A DNA stretch of 17,641 nt, taken from positions 1-17,641 of the forward strand of contig CAZWXH010000031.1 of NCBI GenBank assembly GCA_964637725.1, given 5' to 3'. The stretch is from CAZWXH01 sp964637725 (GTDB taxonomy: Bacteria > Bacillota_I > Bacilli_A > Erysipelotrichales > Coprobacillaceae). The notes under the pieces are model-generated. The model was not told the origin of the DNA, did not search any database, and was given only the letters and a program-made list of their open reading frames with translations. The position numbers and the translations under genes were made by a program. Numbering within the stretch: the first letter of the stretch is position 1; every line of letters begins with the position of its first letter. Positions 6,620 to 12,719 of the stretch are shown here, piece after piece.

Positions 6620-8918
6620 TTTGATTTAGTCCATGTTTTAGACGATCAGCTTCTTCAGCTTTTTTACCATTATTAAAACGATCAAGCGTTCCTACCAAAT
6701 AACCCGTAATTCTTCTAATTCTTTCAAAGCCTTCATGTTCTTCTTCACTTCTTCCACATTTTGGACAAACATCATCAATAATACCACTATATCCACACAC
6801 TGGATCTCTATCTACTGGATGATTAATTGCACCATAACCCATTGATGCATCATGCATTGCACGAACGACTTTTTCAAAGGCTGGTAGATTCTTAGTTGGA
6901 TCGCCATCCATTTCAATATAGCTAATATGTCCCCCATTTGTAAGATTATGATATGGTGCTTCAATCTTAATCTTTTCAAAAGCAGTGATAGGATAATAGA
7001 CTGGAACGTGGAAACTGTTTGTATAGTAGTCTCTATCAGTGACTCCTTCAAGCTTGCCATAGATAGCTCTGTCAAGCTTCACAAATCGTCCTGATAAACC
7101 TTCAGCAGGTGTTGCTATTAAAGAAAAGTTTAACTGATACTTTTTCGCTGCATCATCCATACGTTTTCTCATATGGGCAACAATTTGCAAGCCTAAAACA
7201 CGAGCCTTTTCATTTTCACCTTGGTGATAACCAATCAAAGCTTTTAATGTTTCAGCCAAACCTATAAAACCAACAGTTAATGTTCCATGTTTTAAGACTT
7301 CTCTAACTTCATCAGTTGGTTTTAGTTTTTCTGAATCAATCCAAACTCCTTGCCCCATTAAAAACGGATAGTTCATAACTCTTCGTTTACATTGAACTTC
7401 AAATCTTTCTAGTAGTTGATCAATACAAATATCAATCATAGTATCTAATTTTTCAAAGAACTCATCCACATCACCTTTTGATTTAATAGCCAACCTAGGA
7501 AGATTAATAGAAGTAAAACTTAAATTTCCTCGTCCAGGACTAATCGAACGACTAGGATCATAAACATTAGCCATCACTCTTGTACGACATCCCATATAAG
7601 CAATTTCAGTATCTGGTGTTCCATCATAGTATTCTAAGTTAAATGGTGAATCAACAAAAGAGAAGTTAGGGAATAAACGTTTGGCTGATACTCGACATGC
7701 TAGTTTAAATAAATCATAATTAATTTCACCTTCATTATAGTTAATTCCTTCTTTAACTCTAAAAATTTGAATTGGGAAAATTGGTGTTTCACCTCCACCT
7801 AATCCTGCTTCAGTAGCTAATAAAACATTTTTAATAGCCATTCTTCCTTCTGGCGAAGTGTCCATTCCATAGTTAATAGAACTAAATGGAACTTGGGCTC
7901 CCGCTCTAGAATTCATGGTATTAAGATTATGAATTAAGGCTTCCATTGCTTGTAAAGTTTCATTATCCGTTTCTTTAAATGTTTCTGTTACTGTAAACTT
8001 CTGTATTTTACAAATGATTTCATCTTCTATTCCTAGTTTATTTAACAATGCTTTTTCTTTCACTAAATAGCCATGATCTTCAATCGAAGGTATTATATTG
8101 ATCTCTTTCGCTTGTTTGACAACATCTTGAGGATCAATATTCGTTAACAACTCGACAACTTTAAACAAGTTTCTATAATACCATTTTTTATATGATTTCT
8201 TTATTCCTTCAGCCATTCCATAATCAAAATTCACAATGGCTTGTCCACCATGTTGATCATTTTGATTAGATTGAATCGCAATACAAGTTAAAGCAGAATA
8301 AGTTGATATACTATTAGGTTCTCTTAAAACCCCATGACCTGTTGAAAAACCATTTTTAAATAACTTAATAATATCAATCTGTGTACAAGTTGTCGTTAGG
8401 GTTAAAAAGTCCATATCATGAATATGAATGTCCCCTGATTTATGAGCAGCACTATGCAATGGATTTAAAACAAACATTTCATTGAATTGCTTCGCCGCTT
8501 CTGTTCCATATTTTAACATTGTTCCCATTGGTGCATCAGCATTAACATTTGCGTTTTCTCTTTTCAAATCACTATCCTTAGCATCTTGAAAAGTAATTTC
8601 TTCCATTGTTTTCATTAAACGAGACTTACGATCACGAGAACGTGTTCTATCAGCACGATAAAGAATATAAGCTTTTGCGATACGCACATATCCTTTTGAT
8701 ATTAGTGTTTCTTCTACCGTATCTTGAACAAGTTCAACAGTTGGAAGTTCTGTATGTCTTGCTTCTAATTTCACTTCAACTTCTTTAGCCACAGCAATTG
8801 CTGTATCTAAATCATATTTTGCATTTGTGGCTTGAAAGGCTTTATAAATTGCTCCTGCTATTTTATTAACATCGAATTCATCCATTCGACCGTCTCTTTT
8901 TCTAATATATTTTATCAC
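6609..8918 (-). CDS. nrdD: Class III anaerobic ribonucleoside-triphosphate reductase
   Basis: This 769-residue glycyl-radical enzyme reduces ribonucleoside triphosphates to deoxy forms without oxygen. Residues about 3-95 form the ATP-cone allosteric domain (IKYIRKRDGRMDEFDVNKI). The catalytic barrel includes TTTCTQIDI and NTMNSRAGAQVPFSS. The C-terminal radical site RITGYLVG carries G739. The zinc region reads DPVC-GYSG-...-CPKC (C708, C718, C721); where E. coli NrdD has a fourth cysteine this protein has D705. The start is GTG at 8916-8918 with AGGAGG eight bases upstream. Its stop overlaps nrdG. A dyad symmetry and a possible promoter lie upstream (8953-8989). The pair implies growth without oxygen. 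Confidence 0.97.
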   Translation of the reverse strand: MIKYIRKRDGRMDEFDVNKIAGAIYKAFQATNAKYDLDTAIAVAKEVEVKLEARHTELPTVELVQDTVEETLISKGYVRIAKAYILYRADRTRSRDRKSRLMKTMEEITFQDAKDSDLKRENANVNADAPMGTMLKYGTEAAKQFNEMFVLNPLHSAAHKSGDIHIHDMDFLTLTTTCTQIDIIKLFKNGFSTGHGVLREPNSISTYSALTCIAIQSNQNDQHGGQAIVNFDYGMAEGIKKSYKKWYYRNLFKVVELLTNIDPQDVVKQAKEINIIPSIEDHGYLVKEKALLNKLGIEDEIICKIQKFTVTETFKETDNETLQAMEALIHNLNTMNSRAGAQVPFSSINYGMDTSPEGRMAIKNVLLATEAGLGGGETPIFPIQIFRVKEGINYNEGEINYDLFKLACRVSAKRLFPNFSFVDSPFNLEYYDGTPDTEIAYMGCRTRVMANVYDPSRSISPGRGNLSFTSINLPRLAIKSKGDVDEFFEKLDTMIDICIDQLLERFEVQCKRRVMNYPFLMGQGVWIDSEKLKPTDEVREVLKHGTLTVGFIGLAETLKALIGYHQGENEKARVLGLQIVAHMRKRMDDAAKKYQLNFSLIATPAEGLSGRFVKLDRAIYGKLEGVTDRDYYTNSFHVPVYYPITAFEKIKIEAPYHNLTNGGHISYIEMDGDPTKNLPAFEKVVRAMHDASMGYGAINHPVDRDPVCGYSGIIDDVCPKCGRSEEEHEGFERIRRITGYLVGTLDRFNNGKKAEEADRLKHGLNQNED

Positions 8919-8952
8919 TCTGCATACCTCCTCATAATTAATTTAAGTATCT

Positions 8953-8989
8953 CACATGAAGAAAGCTTTCTCAAATCATGTGAATGATA
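8953..8989 (-). promoter_or_regulatory. Putative nrdD promoter -10 with adjoining nested dyad
   Basis: CACATGA (8953-8959) pairs with TCATGTG (8976-8982), and inside it GAAAGCTTTC (8961-8970) is itself a perfect palindrome. On the minus strand a TATCAT -10-like box (8984-8989) immediately precedes the dyad, which would then cover the transcription start; no good -35 is seen. It could be an operator or a leader hairpin. It does not match the NrdR-box pattern. Confidence 0.4.
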
Positions 8990-9010
8990 GAACCCTATAA
9001 ATAAACAGAA

Positions 9011-9034
9011 AAAAGATAGTACTGACTATCTTTT
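9011..9034 (-). terminator. Terminator of the HPr-like gene
   Basis: AAAAGATAGT (9011-9020) pairs with its complement (9025-9034) around a 4-base loop, followed on the minus strand by a T-run. It lies 8 bases after the HPr-like stop codon and separates it from nrdD. Confidence 0.85.
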
Positions 9035-9042
9035 CTCCTTCA

Positions 9043-9318
9043 TTATTCAATTGTAGAAATACCCAGTTCATTAATCTTGTTTTTAATCTCTTGAATTGCA
9101 TGTTTTTCATCTTCACCATTTGCTTCTACTTCCAAGATTGCTTTTGTTGGAACTCCTAAAGATAACACACCCATCATACTCTTGAGATTTACAACTTTAC
9201 TACCATAACGCAATGTTACATCACAATGGAATTGCTTAACAGCATTCACTAATTCTGTTGTAGGAGTAGCATAGAGTCCAACTGGGTCTTCAACTTGAAA
9301 TATTAAATTTTGAGCCAT
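9043..9318 (-). CDS. HPr-like protein lacking the phosphorylatable histidine (Crh-like)
   Basis: This 91-residue protein has the HPr fold along its whole length. In HPr the PTS phosphoryl group is carried by His15 in G-(I/L)-H-A-R-P-A-T. Here the same stretch is GLYATPTT: His is Tyr16 and the conserved Arg is Thr18, so it cannot take part in PTS sugar phosphotransfer by the known chemistry. In contrast the region of the regulatory serine, VNLKSMMGVLSLG with Ser47, matches HPr Ser46, the site phosphorylated by HPr kinase/phosphorylase. That combination is the logic of Bacillus Crh (Gln at position 15), a CcpA co-regulator, so a regulatory role is inferred. GGGAGG eight bases before the ATG sets the start. 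The gene stands alone with its own extended -10 promoter and terminator. No PTS enzyme or ccpA is in the window. Confidence 0.88.
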   Translation of the reverse strand: MAQNLIFQVEDPVGLYATPTTELVNAVKQFHCDVTLRYGSKVVNLKSMMGVLSLGVPTKAILEVEANGEDEKHAIQEIKNKINELGISTIE

Positions 9319-9344
9319 ATATGATACCTCCCTATCTTATATAC

Positions 9345-9353
9345 ATTATACCA
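9345..9353 (-). promoter_or_regulatory. Extended -10 promoter of the HPr-like gene
   Basis: On the minus strand TGG-TATAAT (TATAAT at 9345-9350) is a full extended -10 element, 27 bases before the start codon. The -35 is weak, as is common with extended -10 promoters. Confidence 0.65.
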
Positions 9354-9402
9354 CAATCATATGCATAACAAAGAGAAATCATTCCAAAAAAAAGAAAAAA
9401 AA

Positions 9403-9768
9403 TTATTTTTTTCTCTTCCTATGTTTTTTCTTGATTTTAATACCTTCTTCTTCACCTCTAAAATCAACTAAACTTCCTAAATCATAAACATCATATCCTT
9501 GTTTATAAATCTTCTTATATGCTTTTTCACTTATTATCTTATGAAAAGCATATACATAATAAGTAATATCTTTTTCAGGATAATAATCTTCAAACTCATC
9601 CATTAAACGAAGTGGAAAACACTCCGCTCCAACAATATGAGCATCATCAAAACCTCTTAGCTCATCAGCACATATAATCATAATCTTATCAGGATTTTTC
9701 AAATAATTCTCATAAGCCTCATTAATATCTAATTGTTTAATCTCTATCTTTTTACCAAATCCGAACAT
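9403..9768 (-). CDS. Rhodanese-like domain protein without catalytic cysteine
   Basis: This 121-residue protein follows the pattern of a single rhodanese domain: DKIMIICADELRGFDDAHIVGA corresponds to the DVR...GHIPGA part, shown here in two pieces (DKIMIICADEL, then RGFDDAHIVGA). YYVYAFHKI at about 70-78 corresponds to the strand ending in the active-site loop, normally vyCxxGxRS. Position 74 is Ala where the sulfur-carrying Cys should be, and the loop Gly/Arg are absent, so sulfur transfer is unlikely. The C-terminus is strongly basic (KKKHRKRKK). A binding or regulatory role is possible but unproven. GGAGGT five bases before ATG fixes the start. It lies upstream of, and on the same strand as, the HPr-like gene, which has its own promoter. 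Confidence 0.65.
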   Translation of the reverse strand: MFGFGKKIEIKQLDINEAYENYLKNPDKIMIICADELRGFDDAHIVGAECFPLRLMDEFEDYYPEKDITYYVYAFHKIISEKAYKKIYKQGYDVYDLGSLVDFRGEEEGIKIKKKHRKRKK

Positions 9769-9818
9769 AGCCTACCTCCATTAATACATATCATAGCATT
9801 TATTCAATCTTTTTTCTA

Positions 9819-9847
9819 TTGCTTTTGTTTTTTTTCTATGATATTAT
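9819..9847 (+). promoter_or_regulatory. tRNA operon promoter
   Basis: TTGCTT (9819-9824), 17 bases, then TATTAT (9842-9847) preceded by TGA, giving an extended -10. It begins 18 bases before the tRNA-Glu 5' end, so the leader is very short. Confidence 0.65.
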
Positions 9848-9864
9848 ATTTAAGCAATCCAACC

Positions 9865-9940
9865 GGCCTGTTGGAGAAACGGTTAACTCACATGCCTTTC
9901 ACGCATGCATTCACGGGTTCGAATCCCGTACAGGTCACCA
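9865..9940 (+). tRNA. tRNA-Glu (anticodon UUC)
   Basis: A 76-base cloverleaf with acceptor stem GGCCTGT/ACAGGTC, a 3-bp D-stem (GAG/CTC, typical of tRNA-Glu), anticodon stem CATGC/GCATG around CTTTCAC (anticodon TTC), T-stem ACGGG/CCCGT with TTCGAAT, and encoded CCA. It decodes GAA/GAG. Confidence 0.96.
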
Positions 9941-9942
9941 AT

Positions 9943-10016
9943 AGGGGTGTGGTTCAATGGTAGAGCATCGGTCTCCAAAACCGTGGACGCGGGTTCGATT
10001 CCTGCCACCCCTGCCA
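9943..10016 (+). tRNA. tRNA-Trp (anticodon CCA)
   Basis: A 74-base cloverleaf: acceptor AGGGGTG/CACCCCT, D-stem GTTC/GAGC, anticodon loop CTCCAAA (anticodon CCA), T-stem GCGGG/CCTGC with TTCGATT, discriminator G and encoded CCA. Two bases separate it from tRNA-Glu, so both come from one transcript. A CCA anticodon reads UGG only, consistent with the standard code. Confidence 0.96.
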
Positions 10017-10024
10017 TCAAAAGC

Positions 10025-10050
10025 AACACTGATTTTATCAGTGTTTTTTT
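10025..10050 (+). terminator. Terminator of the tRNA operon
   Basis: AACACTGAT (10025-10033) pairs with its complement (10037-10045) around TTT, followed by a long T-run, 8 bases after the tRNA-Trp CCA. Confidence 0.9.
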
Positions 10051-10090
10051 ATTTCCATTAGTCAACTGTTCAAATCACTCTTTTATTTAT

Positions 10091-10120
10091 AAAAAAATCA
10101 ATCCATTAAGGACTGATTTT
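10091..10120 (-). terminator. Terminator of the first Cro/C1-type regulator
   Basis: On the minus strand an 11-bp stem (AAAATCAGTCC with a G-U pair) forms around TTAAT and is followed by seven T. It lies about 22 bases after the regulator stop codon. On the plus strand the same stem has an A-C mismatch and a poor tail, so it works mainly in the minus direction. Confidence 0.8.
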
Positions 10121-10142
10121 AAATATTATGTATTTTTTATAG

Positions 10143-10373
10143 TTACTTCTGTTGTTCGTCGCTACGAACATATACAACCAATTCATTTATGCTACAATTA
10201 AGATAGTAACATAGCTTACACAACAAAACAGAATCAATTCTTTGAAACTTGTTTTGACAATATCTGTTAAAATTAGGCCTTGAAATATCCATATCTTTAC
10301 AGATTTTATTTTTGCTGATATTCTTTTCTTTTAGAATTTCTTCAATTCTAAGCTGTAATTCACCATATTTCAT
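10143..10373 (-). CDS. Cro/C1-type helix-turn-helix regulator
   Basis: This 76-residue protein is essentially one XRE-type DNA-binding domain of the HTH_26/YozG-like kind. The helix-turn-helix is about 20-40 (SKNKICKDMDIS, then RPNFNRYCQ), followed by the family's LCYYLNCSINEL segment (about 54-65). There is no effector domain. It diverges from the unknown 218-residue protein across a region full of inverted repeats, the usual layout for a regulator controlling itself and its neighbour. AGGGAGG precedes the ATG. Four cysteines in 76 residues is rather many for this family. Transcriptional role is inferred from the fold. Confidence 0.88.
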   Translation of the reverse strand: MKYGELQLRIEEILKEKNISKNKICKDMDISRPNFNRYCQNKFQRIDSVLLCKLCYYLNCSINELVVYVRSDEQQK

Positions 10374-10390
10374 ATATATTACCTCCCTTA

Positions 10391-10486
10391 TATGGTATAG
10401 TATATTGTAAAATATACTCTTTAATAATTTCCTAGATAGTAAATTACTATACCATAAACTACTTAAAAAGAGTATATTACAATATC
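10391..10486. promoter_or_regulatory. Divergent control region with interleaved inverted repeats
   Basis: Five symmetric elements sit in 96 bases. TATGGTATAGTA (10391-10402) has its exact complement at 10445-10456. AGTATATT-N4-AATATACT (10399-10418) is a perfect 8-bp-arm dyad. ATAGTAA-A-TTACTAT (10436-10450) is a second perfect dyad. AAAGAGTATATTACAATA (10467-10484) is the near-perfect complement of 10405-10422 (two bases differ in length). ATATT-AC-AATAT (10474-10485) is a third dyad. AGTATATT recurs directly at 10399 and 10471. TACAAT (10478-10483) is a possible -10 for the plus-strand gene. Confidence 0.7.
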
Positions 10487-10509
10487 ATTTGCATAAGGAG
10501 GACAACAAC

Positions 10510-11166
10510 ATGAACATGCAAGAATTTCTAGATTCCCTAGTATTATTAAAAAAGGATAAACTTCCTACACAACAATTCCCCCTTGGGGACATTCAGTATC
10601 TTTCAGTATGTAAAAGAAATGAAATTGAAGATCAAAGCAACTTAAATAAAGATGGTCAATTCTTTATGAAATGTATTAACAATAAAGATAACTCTCAGAT
10701 TTCTTATATTCAGATTGATGAGCATCTTCATTATATTAAACAACTAGATTCATTTAATATTGATTTAAGAGGGGTTAGACTTTCTAAGTTAGATATAGCT
10801 TTTACTGAAGCTCTCTCATTATTTGATGAACTAGCATATATGGAAAATAATCCTTATATTGCTTGTCATTTATATGATGGTATTGCATCGGCATTTTCTA
10901 TATATGATTCACATGATGCATTTCCAATCTTCAACGATAATCCTTTAATCAAAGAAATGTATTTTTCACAATTTCAATATTTTGTAAAAAAATATACAGC
11001 ATTTAGATTAAACAAGGAAAAATCAGATATCCAAAGAGGAATCGCATTTAATTCAAAACTTAGAAATGCAGCTGCGGTTTATCTTAAAGAAATGGATCCT
11101 TATAAGGCTTACAACAAACAATTTATACATGAATTTAGACAATTTATTAAACAAACAAAAGAATAA
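10510..11166 (+). CDS. Unrecognised 218-residue protein between two Cro/C1-type regulators
   Basis: I do not recognise this 218-residue protein. It has no signal peptide, membrane helix or obvious catalytic motif. Residues about 25-80 look beta-rich (ISYIQIDEHLHYIKQL), and residues about 88-215 look helical, with many aromatic residues (YFSQFQYFVKKY at 151-162) and a basic, aromatic C-terminus (FIHEFRQFIKQ). The frame is open from a TTG at 10489, but AGGAGG at 10497-10502 points to the ATG at 10510. It diverges from one small regulator and ends at a terminator shared with a second. That context suggests tightly controlled expression of an accessory function. Possibilities such as a toxin-like, phage-resistance or host-signalling role are guesses without direct support. 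Confidence 0.75.
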   Translation: MNMQEFLDSLVLLKKDKLPTQQFPLGDIQYLSVCKRNEIEDQSNLNKDGQFFMKCINNKDNSQISYIQIDEHLHYIKQLDSFNIDLRGVRLSKLDIAFTEALSLFDELAYMENNPYIACHLYDGIASAFSIYDSHDAFPIFNDNPLIKEMYFSQFQYFVKKYTAFRLNKEKSDIQRGIAFNSKLRNAAAVYLKEMDPYKAYNKQFIHEFRQFIKQTKE

Positions 11167-11168
11167 AA

Positions 11169-11217
11169 AGGCTGTTACATCAAGGAAGAAATTTTCTTAG
11201 ATGTGACAGCCTATTTT
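11169..11217. terminator. Bidirectional terminator between the unknown protein and second regulator
   Basis: A 13-bp stem (AGGCTGTTACATC at 11169-11181 with 11200-11212, one G-U pair) encloses an inner AT-rich palindrome. T-runs flank both sides. It contains the stop codon of the minus-strand regulator. Confidence 0.88.
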
Positions 11218-11411
11218 CTTATAATCTTTACAATATCCTCAATATTACAATCTAAAATTAAACAAAGGTCTAAAATCGTATTCAAGGTTACACTTTTATT
11301 CTTACGAAGAGAATCTAAAGTTCCTCTACTTACATGATGTTCATGTATTAATTGATATTGAGTTATATTCTTTTTCTTTAAAGTTTCGAAAAATGGTTGA
11401 AAAGTTATCAT
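11211..11411 (-). CDS. Second small Cro/C1-type helix-turn-helix regulator
   Basis: This 66-residue protein is one XRE-type (HTH_26-like) DNA-binding domain. The helix-turn-helix is about 17-37 (TQYQLIHEHHVSRGTLDSLR), followed by LDLCLILDCNIEDIVKI. It is related in type but clearly different in sequence from the 76-residue regulator at 10143-10373. GAGGAG seven bases before the ATG sets the start, and a TATAAT -10 lies at 11433-11438 on the minus strand. It converges on the unknown 218-residue gene, so both transcripts end in the same hairpin. A dyad with an AGTATATG half-site is upstream (11493-11517). Its targets are unknown. Confidence 0.88.
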   Translation of the reverse strand: MITFQPFFETLKKKNITQYQLIHEHHVSRGTLDSLRKNKSVTLNTILDLCLILDCNIEDIVKIIRK

Positions 11412-11432
11412 CAGATCACTCCTCTCTTATTC

Positions 11433-11438
11433 ATTATA
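11433..11438 (-). promoter_or_regulatory. Candidate -10 of the second regulator
   Basis: A perfect TATAAT on the minus strand lies 21 bases before the start codon. No convincing -35 is seen, so an activator or a weak -35 may be involved. Confidence 0.4.
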
Positions 11439-11492
11439 AAATGAAATTGAAATATTGATATTGCCGAATATACGATAATGCTATTTATTTAG

Positions 11493-11517
11493 AGTATATG
11501 AGAACACTCATAATACT
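11493..11517. repeat. Imperfect inverted repeat upstream of the second regulator
   Basis: AGTATATGAG (11493-11502) pairs with CTCATAATACT (11507-11517) with one bulged base and a 4-base loop. There is no T-run, so it is more likely a protein site than a terminator. Its outer half-site resembles the AGTATATT repeats at 10399 and 10471. Confidence 0.45.
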
Positions 11518-11524
11518 ATTAGTA

Positions 11525-11557
11525 ATAAAAAGACCTAGCTTTACTTAGCTAAGTCTT
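11525..11557 (-). terminator. Terminator of the 293-residue lipoprotein gene
   Basis: On the minus strand AAGACTTAGCT pairs with AGCTAGGTCTT over 11 bp (one G-U pair) with a 6-base loop, then TTTTTATT. It includes the lipoprotein stop codon. Confidence 0.85.
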
Positions 11558-12437
11558 ACAAATGTTGTAATGTTGATGTATTTGTTGAGAATGTTTTTAA
11601 AAACTCATCATACCATACTTTCATTTCTTGAAGAGAAGTTACCTGTTTTAAAGATGCCTGCCCAATTAAAAATGCACTATCACTGTATCGAAAGGAAATC
11701 AATGTTTGATCATCTTCTATATATACCCCAGTACCTTCTATAGGATTAAACATATAACCCGTCTTCTTACCTCCTGATAAGTCCATATCCGCATTGACAA
11801 CAATACATTGTTTATTTTCAATGACAATCTTATATTTTTCATTTTCTTTAGTAATAATAGAACTTAATGAATCATCTTTGATAATTTGATATCCTTTGTT
11901 TTCTATTTGTTGGATGAGATTGTCCAGTGACTTTTGAACTTTATTTATTAATTCACTACGAACATTATTATTAAAATAATGAATAGTGAATTCACCAACA
12001 TCACGAGTTGTTATATTTATATCTTTAATCTTCTTTGTATAATTCTCTTTTGCATCTCTTCTTCCTTTAGATGCAAATGATTTTATATCCTCTTCATCTA
12101 TCATGGCTTTATCCTGTTGATATATAAGGTATAACCATTGATTCTGTTTTTCCTTATTAGGTTTCACTTCAATTGATTTAATATCACTTGTTAATAACGG
12201 TCTATCCAGATAATAAACTTCTGGATTCTCTTGATTAAACATAACTTTAACATTCATATCTAAAAATTCATATGACCAATATACATTACCTGAAAAACCC
12301 AAATCTTTAAAATTATTGTTTTGAATAGTTAATGAAGGATCTTTAGCTGATTCTGTTTCTTTATTATCAGATGATTGACAAGCCACTATATTTATACAAA
12401 ATAAAAGTGTAACTAATAATGCTGTTGCTTTTTTCAT
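11556..12437 (-). CDS. Putative lipoprotein, function unknown
   Basis: This 293-residue protein has a lipoprotein signal peptide ending in IVAC (Cys20), followed by a Ser/Asp/Glu/Lys-rich spacer typical of surface lipoproteins. It is thus probably anchored outside the membrane. The mature part mixes beta and helical segments and repeatedly alternates charged and aromatic residues; I recognise no family. It diverges from the L,D-transpeptidase gene across 282 bases, which hints at an envelope role but does not prove one. AAAGGG lies upstream of the ATG, with a candidate promoter at 12490-12518. It ends at its own terminator. Confidence 0.8.
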   Translation of the reverse strand: MKKATALLVTLLFCINIVACQSSDNKETESAKDPSLTIQNNNFKDLGFSGNVYWSYEFLDMNVKVMFNQENPEVYYLDRPLLTSDIKSIEVKPNKEKQNQWLYLIYQQDKAMIDEEDIKSFASKGRRDAKENYTKKIKDINITTRDVGEFTIHYFNNNVRSELINKVQKSLDNLIQQIENKGYQIIKDDSLSSIITKENEKYKIVIENKQCIVVNADMDLSGGKKTGYMFNPIEGTGVYIEDDQTLISFRYSDSAFLIGQASLKQVTSLQEMKVWYDEFLKTFSTNTSTLQHL

Positions 12438-12489
12438 AAAGTTCGCCCTTTCATTATATATGGTAATTCGATATTTCTATTCCCTAATT

Positions 12490-12518
12490 ATTATGGCATA
12501 TGTATAGTCTTTTCACAA
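12490..12518 (-). promoter_or_regulatory. Candidate promoter of the lipoprotein gene
   Basis: On the minus strand TTGTGA (12513-12518), 17 bases, then CATAAT (12490-12495) preceded by TGC, an extended -10. Nothing else clear is visible in the 282-base gap (12438-12719); I could not assign the plus-strand promoter. Confidence 0.5.
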
Positions 12519-12719
12519 TCAATACTCTATAAACATTTCTATTACAATTATACTATTTGAAAAGATATTTAATGTCTAAATTAAAATATTATATACATTC
12601 ACAACTTTTTCACATTATTATTGTATAGTAATAAAGAATGGATAACTATGTTCAAAACATATCTATTAAAAAAATATAGAATAGAAGCATTGAAATAGCT
12701 CACTGAGGGGGATCAAGTG

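Noticed and set aside
6812..7075. Minus-strand 87-residue frame inside nrdD, and a plus-strand 60-residue frame at 8606-8788
   Set aside because: Both are shadows of nrdD in other frames, without ribosome binding sites.
8919..9042. NrdR box upstream of nrdD
   Set aside because: No sequence resembling the ACACTATATATNGTGT-type pattern is present; the dyad seen there is different.
9319..9402. AT-only hairpin after the rhodanese-like gene (about 9384-9415) as a terminator
   Set aside because: The stem is made only of A/T runs apart from its end pairs, so stability is doubtful; not listed as a feature.
9733..10201. Several open frames of 60-98 residues over the tRNA region on both strands
   Set aside because: They run through tRNA-Glu and tRNA-Trp, have no ribosome binding site and no recognisable protein features.
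9943..11555. Genomic island integrated at the tRNA-Trp 3' end
   Set aside because: No integrase gene and no repeat of the tRNA 3' end were found downstream, so integration cannot be supported.
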